DNA from: Sinorhizobium saheli
GTDB lineage: Bacteria; Pseudomonadota; Alphaproteobacteria; Rhizobiales; Rhizobiaceae
NCBI RefSeq assembly: GCF_001651875.1
Contig: NZ_LNQB01000082.1
Location: 62,001-126,000 of the forward strand
DNA: 64,000 nt
Direction of reading: 5' to 3'
The notes below the pieces were generated by a model, which was not told the origin of the DNA, did not search any database, and worked only from the letters and a program-made list of their open reading frames with translations. Positions within the stretch are counted from its first letter, which is position 1. Every line of letters starts with the position of its first letter. The position numbers were made by a program, and so were the translations under genes. Of the stretch, positions 1 through 7,401 are shown piece by piece.

Positions 1-344
1 TTGGCGGCTTCGTCGATCGGCTTGCCGAGCGCCTTGAATTCGGTCGGGGCGATGACGACCGCTGCCGGTGCGCCGGCGACGGCATTTTCAAGAATGCTGA
101 TCTGGCCGTTGATGTCGGATTCCGCCTGGGCGCCGAGCTCCGGCACGTTGACGCCGAGATCCTTGCCGGCCGCCCGCGCACCCGCAAGCACGATCTGCCA
201 GTAGAAGGATGTCGTGTCCTTGACGATGATCGGGATGGTGACGTCCTGCGCAAAGGATGTCGCGGGCGCCATGGCCACCAGGAAGGCGGCGCCGGCCAGG
301 GCGTTGAAGGCGCGGCGGGAAAGAATGCGTTTGGCTATGCTCAT
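1..344 (-). CDS. Sugar ABC transporter periplasmic binding protein, N-terminal part (cut by window edge)
   Basis: The first 114 residues of a secreted solute-binding protein are visible; the rest lies beyond base 1. The start is the ATG at 344, preceded by a good GAGAGGAG ribosome site. Residues 1-33 are a signal peptide with a twin-Arg-like basic start (LSRRAF), a hydrophobic core and an Ala-X-Ala-type cut before DVTIP. The mature part has the ribose-type Peripla_BP_4 pattern: TTSFYWQIVLAGA, then QISILENAVAG and VVIAPTEF. It would bind a sugar in the periplasm for an ABC importer. It lies 103 bases downstream of the aldo/keto reductase on the same strand, so it probably belongs to the sugar-acid catabolic locus. 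The ligand cannot be told from this fragment. Confidence 0.85.
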   Translation of the reverse strand, partial: MSIAKRILSRRAFNALAGAAFLVAMAPATSFAQDVTIPIIVKDTTSFYWQIVLAGARAAGKDLGVNVPELGAQAESDINGQISILENAVAGAPAAVVIAPTEFKALGKPIDEAA

Positions 345-447
345 CGGGTTCTCCTCTCAAGTAACACCTTGTTGTTCCGTTGTGGGGGCCGGTCCGCCAG
401 GTGCCTGCGGTCCGATCCTTATTGAAAAAAGCAGACGGCCGTCGGCG

Positions 448-1467
448 TCAGACCCGCACCGCATCCGCCCCGAGTTCGGGCGCGACGAGCGTGTAGGGCT
501 CGAAGGCTGCGAAATCCTCCGGGGCGATCTTCCGTCCGGTCAGTTCCATGTTCCGCGCGAGGCTCGAAGGCTTGGCGGTGCCGAGCAGGACGGAGGCGAC
601 CTGGGGGTTGGCGAGCGGAAATTGCAGCGCCGGCGCGGCGAGCGGCATGCCGCGCTCCGCCGCGATCCGCTCCATCGCCGCCACCTTGGTGCGCACCTCC
701 TCGGTCGCCGGCATGTAGTCGAAATGCGCGCCCTCCACCGGACCGGTCGCCAGGATGCCGGAATTGAACACGCCCCCGACGACGAGCGACGTCTCTTTGC
801 TTGCGCAAAGCGGCAGCAGCTCGGCGACCGCCGAGCGGTCGAGCAGGGTGTAGCGGCCGGCAAGCAGGATGCAGTCGATGTCGGCCTGGCGCATGACGTC
901 GAGGCAGACCGGCACCTCGTTGACGCCGAGGCCGTAGGCGGAAATGACGCCGCCCGACTTCAGCTCCTCCAGCGCCTTCAGGCCGGACTCGAGGAGCTGG
1001 CGCAGGTAGACGGCGTTCTTCGCCGCCCCATGGGTATAGCCGCCGATGTCGTGGACGTAGAGGATGTCGATGCGGTTGAGGCCGAGCCGGGCATAGCTCA
1101 TCTCCACCGAGCGCATGATCCCGTCATAGCCATAGTCGTAGGTGGCATCGAAATTCAGTGCCTTGACGTAGGAATAGTCCGGAACCTCGTCCTCGGGCAC
1201 CGGATGCAGGAGCCGGCCGACCTTGGTCGAGAGCACGAACGAGTCGCGCGGCTTGTCGCGCAGGAAATCGCCGACCCGCCGCTCGGCGAGTCCGAGCCCG
1301 TACCAGGGAGCGGTGTCGAAATAGCGGATCCCCGCCTCCCAGGCAGCATCGAGCGTCGCCATCGCCGCCTCGCGCGGGCATTCGCGATAGAGGCCGCCGA
1401 GCCCGGCGGTGCCGAAACTGTATTCGGTCACCGAAAGACTGGTCCGGCCGATCTTCCTCGTCTGCAT
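448..1467 (-). CDS. Aldo/keto reductase, aldose 1-dehydrogenase-like
   Basis: This 339-residue protein is a full-length cytoplasmic NAD(P)-dependent oxidoreductase of the aldo/keto reductase superfamily. The catalytic tetrad is readable: Asp51 and Tyr56 in DTAPWY, Lys82 in STKVGR and His139 in YVHD. The overall pattern (FGTAGLGGLY start, long loop after the catalytic Lys) resembles D-threo-aldose/L-fucose dehydrogenases and pyridoxal 4-dehydrogenase, which oxidise an aldose or aldehyde to the lactone. It lies between the UxaA-type dehydratase and the ABC binding protein on the same strand, which fits the first, sugar-oxidising step of a non-phosphorylative pathway. The family is clear. The substrate is inference. 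Confidence 0.88.
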   Translation of the reverse strand: MQTRKIGRTSLSVTEYSFGTAGLGGLYRECPREAAMATLDAAWEAGIRYFDTAPWYGLGLAERRVGDFLRDKPRDSFVLSTKVGRLLHPVPEDEVPDYSYVKALNFDATYDYGYDGIMRSVEMSYARLGLNRIDILYVHDIGGYTHGAAKNAVYLRQLLESGLKALEELKSGGVISAYGLGVNEVPVCLDVMRQADIDCILLAGRYTLLDRSAVAELLPLCASKETSLVVGGVFNSGILATGPVEGAHFDYMPATEEVRTKVAAMERIAAERGMPLAAPALQFPLANPQVASVLLGTAKPSSLARNMELTGRKIAPEDFAAFEPYTLVAPELGADAVRV

Positions 1468-1511
1468 TCCCTGTCTCCTCCCTGCAAGGATGCGCTTTCC
1501 TATTCTAATCG

Positions 1512-1645
1512 CCCCTCATCCGGCCTGCCGGCCACCTTCTCCCCGTTCTGACGGGGAGAAGGGGACTGGCGGCGCTGCCTCGATCCCTCTCCCCGCCTGC
1601 GGGGAAAGGGTCGGTCCCCGGGTTAAACCCGAGGAGAGGGGCAAA
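1512..1645. repeat. RIME-like palindromic intergenic repeat, copy 1
   Basis: The segment starts with CCCCTCATCCGGCCTGCCGG, continues through paired blocks built on CTTCTCCCCG and CGGGGAGAAGG, and ends in GAGGAGAGGGGC. Its arms are complementary, so it can fold into a cruciform or hairpin. The same arrangement recurs at 5282, 28493, 35953, 39076, 43947 and 54706. It matches what is known of the rhizobial intergenic mosaic element RIME. It fills most of the gap between the aldo/keto reductase and the dehydratase, so any shared transcript would carry it. Confidence 0.75.
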
Positions 1646-1669
1646 GTGACCGAGGCCGCCTGCCTCCGC

Positions 1670-3175
1670 TTACAAGGTCGCCCCCAGGTGCCAGGGGACG
1701 AACTCGTTGTCGCCGTAGCCGAAGAGCTCGCTCTTGGTCTTGCGGCCGGATGCCGTCTCGATGATGAGCTCGAAGATCTCGCGGCCGAGGCCGGCGATCG
1801 TCGCCTCGCCGGAGGCGATGACGCCGCAGTCGATGTCCATGTCCTCCTCCATGGCGCGATAGAGCGCCGTATTGCTGGTGAGCTTGATCGACGGTGCGGG
1901 TCGGCAGCCGAAGCAGCTGCCGCGTCCGGTGGTGAAGGCGATGACGTTCGCGCCGCCCGCGACCTGGCCGGTGGCCGAGACCGGGTCGTAGCCGGGCGTG
2001 TCCATGAAGACGAGGCCGTGCTCGCTCACCCGCTCAGCGTAATTATAGACGGCGGTCAGCGGCGAACGGCCGCCCTTGGCGACGGCACCGAGCGATTTTT
2101 CCAGGATCGTCGTCAGCCCGCCGCGTTTGTTGCCCGGCGAAGGATTGTTGTCGAGCGAGGCGCCATGCATCGCCGCATAGGCCTCCCACCAGGAGATCAG
2201 GCCGTCGAGCTTCGCCGCCACGCCCTCGCTGACGGCGCGGCTGCGCAAGAGATGCTCGGCGCCGTAGATCTCGGAGGTTTCGGACAGGATCGCCGTGCCG
2301 CCGGCGCCGGCGAGAATGTCGACGGCAGCCCCGAGCGCGGGGTTGGCGGTGACGCCGGAAAGCCCGTCGGAGCCGCCGCATTGCAGGCCGACGATGATCT
2401 CGCTCACCGGGATCGGCACGCGCCTGGCGGTCGCGACCTCCTGAGCGATCTCGTCGAGGATGCCGAGGGCGCGCTCGACCGAGCGGCGGGAACCGCCGGC
2501 CTCCTGGATATTGAAGTGCCGCTTCTCCGCCCCGGATGCGCTCTGGCCGTAGAGCGTCAGCTGATTGACCTCGCAGCCGAGGCCGACCATCAGCACGCCG
2601 CCGAAATTGGCATGCCGGGCATAGCCGGCGAGCGTGCGATGAAGGTTCTTAATCCCGTCGCCGGTCGAGGACATGCCGCAGCCCTGGTCGTGCACGATCG
2701 GCACGAAGCCGTCGATGCCCTCATAGTTCGGCAGAATGCGGCGGTTGGCCTCGTCGGCGATGGCGCGGCACACCGTGGTGGAACAGTTCACGCTGGCGAT
2801 GATGCCGATGTAGTTGCGGGTCGCGGCGCGGCCGTCGGCCCGGCGATAGCCGAGAAAGGTGCGCGCCTTGTCGGCCGCGCTTGCGGCCTCCGGCGGAACG
2901 GCGGCGCCGACGCCAAGGCGATCCTGATCGAAGGCGAGATTGTGCGAGTGGACGTGCTCGCCGGGGGCGATGTCGGCGGTGGCGCGACCGATCGCCTGGC
3001 CATATTTCACCACCGGCTCGCCGGCCTTGATCGGCTTGATCGCCGCCTTGTGGCCGGCATCGATCCGGACTGCCGCCGGCACGCCGCCGGCCATCGGCTC
3101 GCCGGGCGCGATCGCCGCGGTGGCAACGACGACGTTGTCCTCAGGCGAAAGAAGGATGGACGACGGTGCCGGCAC
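1670..3175 (-). CDS. UxaA/GarD-family sugar-acid dehydratase (altronate dehydratase-like)
   Basis: This 501-residue cytoplasmic protein fuses an N-terminal SAF domain (about residues 1-85, ending PGEHVHSHN) to the UxaA/GarD catalytic region (about 105-500). Family signatures are visible: NYIGIIASVNCSTTVC, HDQGCGM, GLGCEVNQ and QCGGSDGLSGVTANPA, with Cys and His residues suited to a metal or Fe-S site. Members remove water from aldonic or aldaric acids such as altronate or galactarate to give 2-keto-3-deoxy acids. The gene is divergent from the GntR regulator and probably heads the operon with the aldo/keto reductase and the ABC binding protein. Its product would be a fit substrate for the HpaI-type aldolase nearby. 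Exact sugar acid unknown. Confidence 0.85.
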   Translation of the reverse strand: MPAPSSILLSPEDNVVVATAAIAPGEPMAGGVPAAVRIDAGHKAAIKPIKAGEPVVKYGQAIGRATADIAPGEHVHSHNLAFDQDRLGVGAAVPPEAASAADKARTFLGYRRADGRAATRNYIGIIASVNCSTTVCRAIADEANRRILPNYEGIDGFVPIVHDQGCGMSSTGDGIKNLHRTLAGYARHANFGGVLMVGLGCEVNQLTLYGQSASGAEKRHFNIQEAGGSRRSVERALGILDEIAQEVATARRVPIPVSEIIVGLQCGGSDGLSGVTANPALGAAVDILAGAGGTAILSETSEIYGAEHLLRSRAVSEGVAAKLDGLISWWEAYAAMHGASLDNNPSPGNKRGGLTTILEKSLGAVAKGGRSPLTAVYNYAERVSEHGLVFMDTPGYDPVSATGQVAGGANVIAFTTGRGSCFGCRPAPSIKLTSNTALYRAMEEDMDIDCGVIASGEATIAGLGREIFELIIETASGRKTKSELFGYGDNEFVPWHLGATL

Positions 3176-3222
3176 GGTGAAGCTCCCCCGGGTTGGTTCC
3201 CCTGCGCCGCTTGGCGCGATTT

Positions 3223-3246
3223 CTGTCTTTTATCTACAATAGACAG
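3223..3246. promoter_or_regulatory. Inverted repeat, candidate operator of the catabolic locus
   Basis: CTGTCT and AGACAG form perfect 6-base arms around a 12-base AT-rich spacer. The element lies 48 bases upstream of the dehydratase start, in the region between the divergent dehydratase and GntR genes. That is the usual place for a GntR-family operator. The function is inferred from position and symmetry only; the arms are wider apart than in most FadR-type sites. Confidence 0.35.
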
Positions 3247-3304
3247 ATGTTCGTCAATGGGTATTATGAAGTCGTCGAGGAGACAAACCGTCGCGATCGG
3301 GTTA

Positions 3305-3413
3305 CTGCATGTCTTCGTCCTGAAATCGCGCTCGATCTTGAGGACGAAGACATGCAGTCATTCAAAGTGCTGCAGCGGCCTTTGCGCGTCCAATGAGACG
3401 CGCGGCGCTGCAG
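3305..3413 (+). repeat. Dispersed hairpin repeat, copy 1, with a 17-base inverted repeat
   Basis: Two hairpins stand in a row. The first has perfect 17-base arms at 3305-3321 and 3341-3357 (CTGCATGTCTTCGTCCT and its complement). The second, 3370-3413, pairs CTGCAGCG with CGCTGCAG and, inside, GCGCGTC with GACGCGC. The second hairpin and its lead-in recur at 61501-61581, and more weakly at 52801 and, inverted, near 53833. It fills most of the 303-base gap between the dehydratase and the GntR gene, upstream of the GntR start. Confidence 0.7.
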
Positions 3414-3478
3414 AAGACCATTGCGACCGGCGAAGCTCCGTCGGCGCCAGGATCAACAACCAACCGCCGGATCGGCCC

Positions 3479-4357
3479 ATGGCGAAGCAGAACACCGTCT
3501 TCAAGGATGCCTTCAACCGCTGCCTCAAGCTGCTCGCAGAGACGTCGATGCTGCCTTCGGAGCCGGAACTCGGGCAGGCGCTCGGCGTCAGCCGGACGAC
3601 CGTCCGCGCCATCCTGACGCGCTCGGAGGAGCTTGGGCTGATCAGCTGGGACAAGCGCCGCAAAACGGTGCTGAGAAGCCCCGGGCCGTCCGACTATTTC
3701 CCGACCGAGGAGACCGATTCGCTCGCCGAGAGGATCGAGCGCAGCTTCATGCGCCGGATTCTGGCGGGCGGCGCCGAGCCCGGAATGCAAATCAACGAGC
3801 TCGAGCTTGCCCGCGAGATCGGCACCGGGACGACCAGCGTGCGCGAGTTCCTGATCCGCTTCAGCCGGTTCGGCCTGATCGAGAAGCGGCCGAACAGCCA
3901 TTGGGTGCTGAAGGGCTTCACGCGCGAGTTCGCGCTGGAGCTGACCGAGGTGAGGGAAATGTTCGAGCTGCGCTCGGCCGCCCGCTTCGTCGCGCTCCCT
4001 GACGAGGATCCGGCCTGGGACGAGCTCAAGGCGATCGAGGCGGTGCACCGGGCGATCCTCTCCGACATCGACAAGCGCTACAAGGAATTCTCCGAGCTCG
4101 ACGAGCGCTTCCACCTCCTGGTGCACCGATCCTCGAGCAACCGTTTCATCATCGACTTCTACGACGTCATCGCCATCGTCTTCCACTATCACTACCAGTG
4201 GAACAAGGCGCATGCGCGCGAGCGCAATGCCCGCGCCCTGGAAGAGCACCTCGCCTATATCGCCGCCCTCCAGTCGCGCGATCCGCGGCAGGTGGAACAG
4301 GCCTGCCGGCGGCACCTGAAATCGGCACGCGAGACGCTGCTGCAGTCGATCCCCTGA
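3479..4357 (+). CDS. GntR-family regulator with two winged-helix domains and an FCD domain
   Basis: This protein of 292 residues starts at the ATG of 3479. Longer in-frame starts run back through the divergent gene region and are not credible. Residues about 10-66 form a winged helix (SEPELGQALGVSRTTVRAIL). Residues about 82-147 form a second (NELELAREIGTGTTSVREFLIRFSR, then a FGLIEKRPNS wing). Residues about 150-285 are an FCD ligand-binding domain with spaced His residues (ERFHLLVH, EEHLAY, RRHLKSA) that usually hold a metal. Typical FadR/FCD regulators have one winged helix and 220-250 residues, so the extra domain is unusual. It is divergent from the dehydratase and convergent with the aldolase and very likely controls this locus in response to a pathway acid. 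Confidence 0.85.
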   Translation: MAKQNTVFKDAFNRCLKLLAETSMLPSEPELGQALGVSRTTVRAILTRSEELGLISWDKRRKTVLRSPGPSDYFPTEETDSLAERIERSFMRRILAGGAEPGMQINELELAREIGTGTTSVREFLIRFSRFGLIEKRPNSHWVLKGFTREFALELTEVREMFELRSAARFVALPDEDPAWDELKAIEAVHRAILSDIDKRYKEFSELDERFHLLVHRSSSNRFIIDFYDVIAIVFHYHYQWNKAHARERNARALEEHLAYIAALQSRDPRQVEQACRRHLKSARETLLQSIP

Positions 4358-4441
4358 AACAGGACGCGGCAGAAGCGGATGCTCTTTCGCCCTTGCTTCC
4401 CGTGCCTGTCACGGGCATGAGGCCCTACCGCAACGAAGCGA

Positions 4442-5242
4442 TCAGTAGCCGGATTCCTTTCGCACCTGGCCGGCCTCTCCCAGAAATTCCCGACGCAAGT
4501 TTTCCGTTGCGCTGACGAGCAGCGTCACATCGGTGCCGATTGCCATGAAGTCGGCGCCGAGGTCGCGGTAGTCGCGGGCCTGGGCGAGGTCGAGGGTCAT
4601 GATGCCGCGCGCCTTGCCGGCGCGGTGGATGCGCGCGAAGGCGTCGACGATGGCGGCCCGCACCTCCGGGTGGCCGGAGTTTCCGAGATGGCCCATGTCG
4701 GCGGCGAGGTCGGCCGGGCCGATGAACAGGCCGTCGACGCCGTCGAGCGCGGCGATCTCGTCGAGCGCGGCGAGGCCCGCCCGGCTTTCGATCTGCAGGA
4801 GGAGGCAGATCTCCTCGTTCGCGGTCTGGAGATAGTCGGCGATGCGGCTGAAGCGCGTGGCCCGCCCGAGCGCCGCACCGACGCCGCGAATGCCGTGCGG
4901 CGGGTAACGGACGGCACGGACGAGCTGGCGCGCCTGCTCGACGCCTTCGACCATCGGGATGAGCAAGGTCTGGACGCCGGTGTCGAGCACCTGCTTGATG
5001 AGCGCGGTGTCGCCGACGGGCAGGCGGACGATCGGATGGCTGCTGCCGCGCGCGATCGCACCATACTGGGCGGCCAGCAGCGGCAGGTCGTTCGGCGCAT
5101 GCTCGCCGTCGATCAGCAGCCAGTCGTAACCGCTGTCGGCGACGATCTCGGCCGCATAGGGGCTGGCGAGCGCCACCCAAAGACCGAGCTGGAAGCGGTT
5201 TTCGCGGATCGCCGCTTTAAAGGGATTCTTCGGGGCGGGCAT
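4442..5242 (-). CDS. HpcH/HpaI-family 2-keto-3-deoxy acid aldolase
   Basis: The 266-residue class II pyruvate aldolase starts at the ATG of 5242, which has an AGGAG site about 9 bases upstream. A longer reading back to 5437 would translate a RIME-like repeat and is rejected. Family marks are LLIDGEHAPND (Asp45, Glu47, His48), LVRAVRYPPHGIRGVG, LLLQIESRAG with the metal-binding Glu, and LFIGPADLAADMG. Relatives split 4-hydroxy-2-oxoheptanedioate or 2-keto-3-deoxy sugar acids into pyruvate and an aldehyde, using a divalent metal. It is downstream of the aldehyde dehydrogenase on the same strand, which would oxidise the released aldehyde. Which aldehyde (succinic semialdehyde, lactaldehyde, other) is unknown. 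Confidence 0.88.
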   Translation of the reverse strand: MPAPKNPFKAAIRENRFQLGLWVALASPYAAEIVADSGYDWLLIDGEHAPNDLPLLAAQYGAIARGSSHPIVRLPVGDTALIKQVLDTGVQTLLIPMVEGVEQARQLVRAVRYPPHGIRGVGAALGRATRFSRIADYLQTANEEICLLLQIESRAGLAALDEIAALDGVDGLFIGPADLAADMGHLGNSGHPEVRAAIVDAFARIHRAGKARGIMTLDLAQARDYRDLGADFMAIGTDVTLLVSATENLRREFLGEAGQVRKESGY

Positions 5243-5281
5243 GGCGATTTTTCTCCTGAACGCTTGGATTTCGCGCCCGAT

Positions 5282-5437
5282 TGCCCTCATCCGCCTGCCG
5301 GCGCCTTCTCCCCGCTCGCGGGGCGAAGAGACGATGCCGCGCTCTCCAAGTCCCCCTCGGCGATTGCAGAAGGAGGAGGAGGAGTGCGCCCCCGTCCCCT
5401 CCCTTGCGTGCGGGGAGAGGGCCAGGGTGAGGGGCAA
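5282..5437. repeat. RIME-like palindromic repeat, copy 2
   Basis: The copy begins CCCTCATCCGCCTGCCGG, contains CTTCTCCCCGCTCGCGGGGCGAAG, and ends GGGAGAGGGCCAGGGTGAGGGGC. It occupies most of the 298-base gap between the aldolase start and the dehydrogenase stop. If gabD and the aldolase share a transcript, this element is inside it. Confidence 0.72.
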
Positions 5438-5482
5438 TCGCGCCTCAAATCAATCACTCGGCCAACTTCTTAGCCACAATAG

Positions 5483-5516
5483 AAAAAACCGGCCAGAACT
5501 TTCCGACCGGTTTCTT
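5483..5516 (-). terminator. Rho-independent terminator behind the aldehyde dehydrogenase
   Basis: Read on the minus strand, AAACCGG pairs with CCGGTTT around a 16-base loop, and the second arm runs into TTTTTTC. It lies 25-58 bases after the stop of the gabD-like gene. It would separate gabD from the aldolase gene, so these two may not be a strict operon. Confidence 0.6.
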
Positions 5517-5540
5517 TGATCGCGCAGATGTCCGCTCTGC

Positions 5541-6995
5541 TCAGGCGATGCCGCCGAGGCAGACATATTTGATTTCCATGAACTCCTCGAGGCCGTATTT
5601 CGAGCCCTCGCGGCCGAGGCCGGAGAGTTTTACGCCGCCGAAGGGCGCTTCCGCCGTGGAGATCAGCCCGGTGTTGACGCCGACCATGCCGTATTCCAGC
5701 GCCTCGGCGACACGGAAGACCCGTGCCAGATCCTTGGCGTAGAAATAGGAGGCGAGGCCGAACTCGGTATCGTTCGCCTGGTGAATGACGTCCGCTTCAT
5801 CCTTGAAGCGGAAGAGCGGCGCGACCGGACCGAAGGTTTCCTCGCGCGCCACCGCCATCGCCTGGGTCACGTCCGCGAGCACCGTCGCCTCGTAGAAGGT
5901 GCCGCCGAGCGCATGGCGACGGCCGCCCTGGACGACGCGGGCGCCCTTGGAAAGGGCGTCGGCCACATGCTCCTCGACCTTCGCAAGGGCCGGCTGGTCG
6001 ATCAGCGGCCCGAGGATGACGCCCTCTTCCATGCCGTTGCCGGTCTTCAGCCGGGCGACGGCGGCGGCGAGCTTCTGAGAAAACGCCTCGTAGACGCCGT
6101 CCTGGACATAGATGCGGTTGGCGCAGACGCAGGTCTGGCCGTTGTTGCGGAACTTGGCGATCAGCGCACCCTCGACCGCCGCGTCGAGATCGGCATCGTC
6201 GAAGACGATGAACGGCGCGTTGCCGCCGAGTTCGAGACCGAGCTTCTTGATGGTCGCGGCGCTCTGGCGGTAGAGTTCGGCGCCGACCTCGGTGGAGCCG
6301 GTGAAGGTCAGCTTGCGTACGGTCGGGTTCGAGGTCATCTCGGCGCCGATCTCGCGCGCCGATCCGGTGATCACCGAAAAGAGGCCCTTCGGCATGCCGG
6401 CGCGCTCGGCAAGCACGGCAATGGCAATCGCCGAGAAGGGCGTCTGCGCGGCCGGCTTCAGCACCATGGCGCAGCCGGCGGCAAAGGCGGGTCCGGCCTT
6501 GCGGGTGATCATCGCGTTCGGGAAGTTCCACGGCGTGATGGCGGCGACGACGCCGATCGGCTGCTTCATCACCAGGATGCGCTTGTCCTTCTGGTGGCCG
6601 GGCATGAGGTCGCCATAGACGCGGCGCCCCTCTTCCGCGAACCATTCGATGAAGCTCGCCCCGTAGACGATCTCACCGGTCGCCTCGGCGAGCGGCTTGC
6701 CCTGCTCGATCGTCAGGATCTGGCCGAGATCGTCCTTGTTCTCGATCATCAACTCGAACCAGCGGCGGAGAATCGCCGCGCGTTCCTTGGCGGTCCTCGC
6801 CGCCCATTTCTTCTGAACCCGCGCGGCCGTCTCGATCGCAGCCTTCGTCTCGGCGGCCCCGAGCTTCGGCACCAGCCCGATCACCTCGCCGGTCGCCGGA
6901 TTGTTCACCTCGATCGCATTCTTCGGGTCCGCTTCGATCCAGTTATCGCCGACGAGAGCGGCCTGGCGAAACAGCGACGGGTCCTTCAGATTCAT
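5541..6995 (-). CDS. gabD: NAD(P)-dependent succinate-semialdehyde dehydrogenase family protein
   Basis: This 484-residue aldehyde dehydrogenase has the usual length for GabD. The ATG at 6995 is chosen because a GGAAGGA site stands 8 bases upstream and the product then begins like the family; a start 21 codons earlier lacks this. Readable parts: ITPWNFPNAMITRK (substrate and cofactor region), FTGSTEVG (Rossmann), LELGGNAP with general base Glu255, and NNGQTCVCANR with nucleophile Cys289 followed by a second Cys at 291, as in GabD. It oxidises a semialdehyde to the acid. Beside an HpaI-type aldolase the natural substrate may be the aldehyde released there rather than GABA-derived succinic semialdehyde. 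Confidence 0.88.
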   Translation of the reverse strand: MNLKDPSLFRQAALVGDNWIEADPKNAIEVNNPATGEVIGLVPKLGAAETKAAIETAARVQKKWAARTAKERAAILRRWFELMIENKDDLGQILTIEQGKPLAEATGEIVYGASFIEWFAEEGRRVYGDLMPGHQKDKRILVMKQPIGVVAAITPWNFPNAMITRKAGPAFAAGCAMVLKPAAQTPFSAIAIAVLAERAGMPKGLFSVITGSAREIGAEMTSNPTVRKLTFTGSTEVGAELYRQSAATIKKLGLELGGNAPFIVFDDADLDAAVEGALIAKFRNNGQTCVCANRIYVQDGVYEAFSQKLAAAVARLKTGNGMEEGVILGPLIDQPALAKVEEHVADALSKGARVVQGGRRHALGGTFYEATVLADVTQAMAVAREETFGPVAPLFRFKDEADVIHQANDTEFGLASYFYAKDLARVFRVAEALEYGMVGVNTGLISTAEAPFGGVKLSGLGREGSKYGLEEFMEIKYVCLGGIA

Positions 6996-7085
6996 GGCTG
7001 GGTCCTTCCTCGGGAAAAATCTACAGAACTTATACAACTTTTTTCTGAGACTCGACAATCGTCCCGACGATCATTTCTCATATTT

Positions 7086-7190
7086 AGAGCGGGAGGCGCT
7101 CACATGCACTCGCGCCACCGCCCAATCTGCTGTTTTGCCGCATTTCTACGACGCCAGGTCACTCCACCTGTCTGCAAAATGCTCCAGCAC
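7086..7190 (-). repeat. Dispersed repeat family B, copy 1 (inverted)
   Basis: Read on the minus strand it goes GGAGCATTTTGCAGACAGGT, then GGCGTCG, ATGCGGCAAAACAG, and ends GCATGTGAGCGCCTCCCGCTC. The same string of blocks occurs at 22501-22602 on the plus strand, with shorter copies at 27459 and 45922. It sits in the 406-base gap between gabD and the nitroreductase gene; apart from it and an AT-rich stretch at 7015-7085, which may hold the gabD promoter, I see nothing there. Confidence 0.65.
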
Positions 7191-7401
7191 GGCGGGAAGG
7201 AAGCGTGCGCCCGGTAGAAAACGCCGCCCCTTCCGCTTCGTTCCGGTTGCCTGAGGCGGAGCCCGCAACGGCCGCTCATCACTTTTGAGAGAGCACGTTC
7301 CAAAGCCCTTTCACATTCTGTAGCGTCGCCCGCGAATCCGCGGCCAACCATCGATAGGCGACGCTCAAAGGATTCGCGCGCAAGATAAGGGACTTTCGTT
7401 C

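Noticed and set aside
1409-3478. N-terminal extension of the GntR regulator frame
   Set aside because: The open frame runs back to 1409 only because it is the complement of the dehydratase gene; the regulator begins cleanly at the ATG of 3479.
5541-6995. Assignment of the dehydrogenase strictly to GABA breakdown
   Set aside because: No GABA aminotransferase is nearby and an HpaI-type aldolase is, so GabD is used as a family label only.
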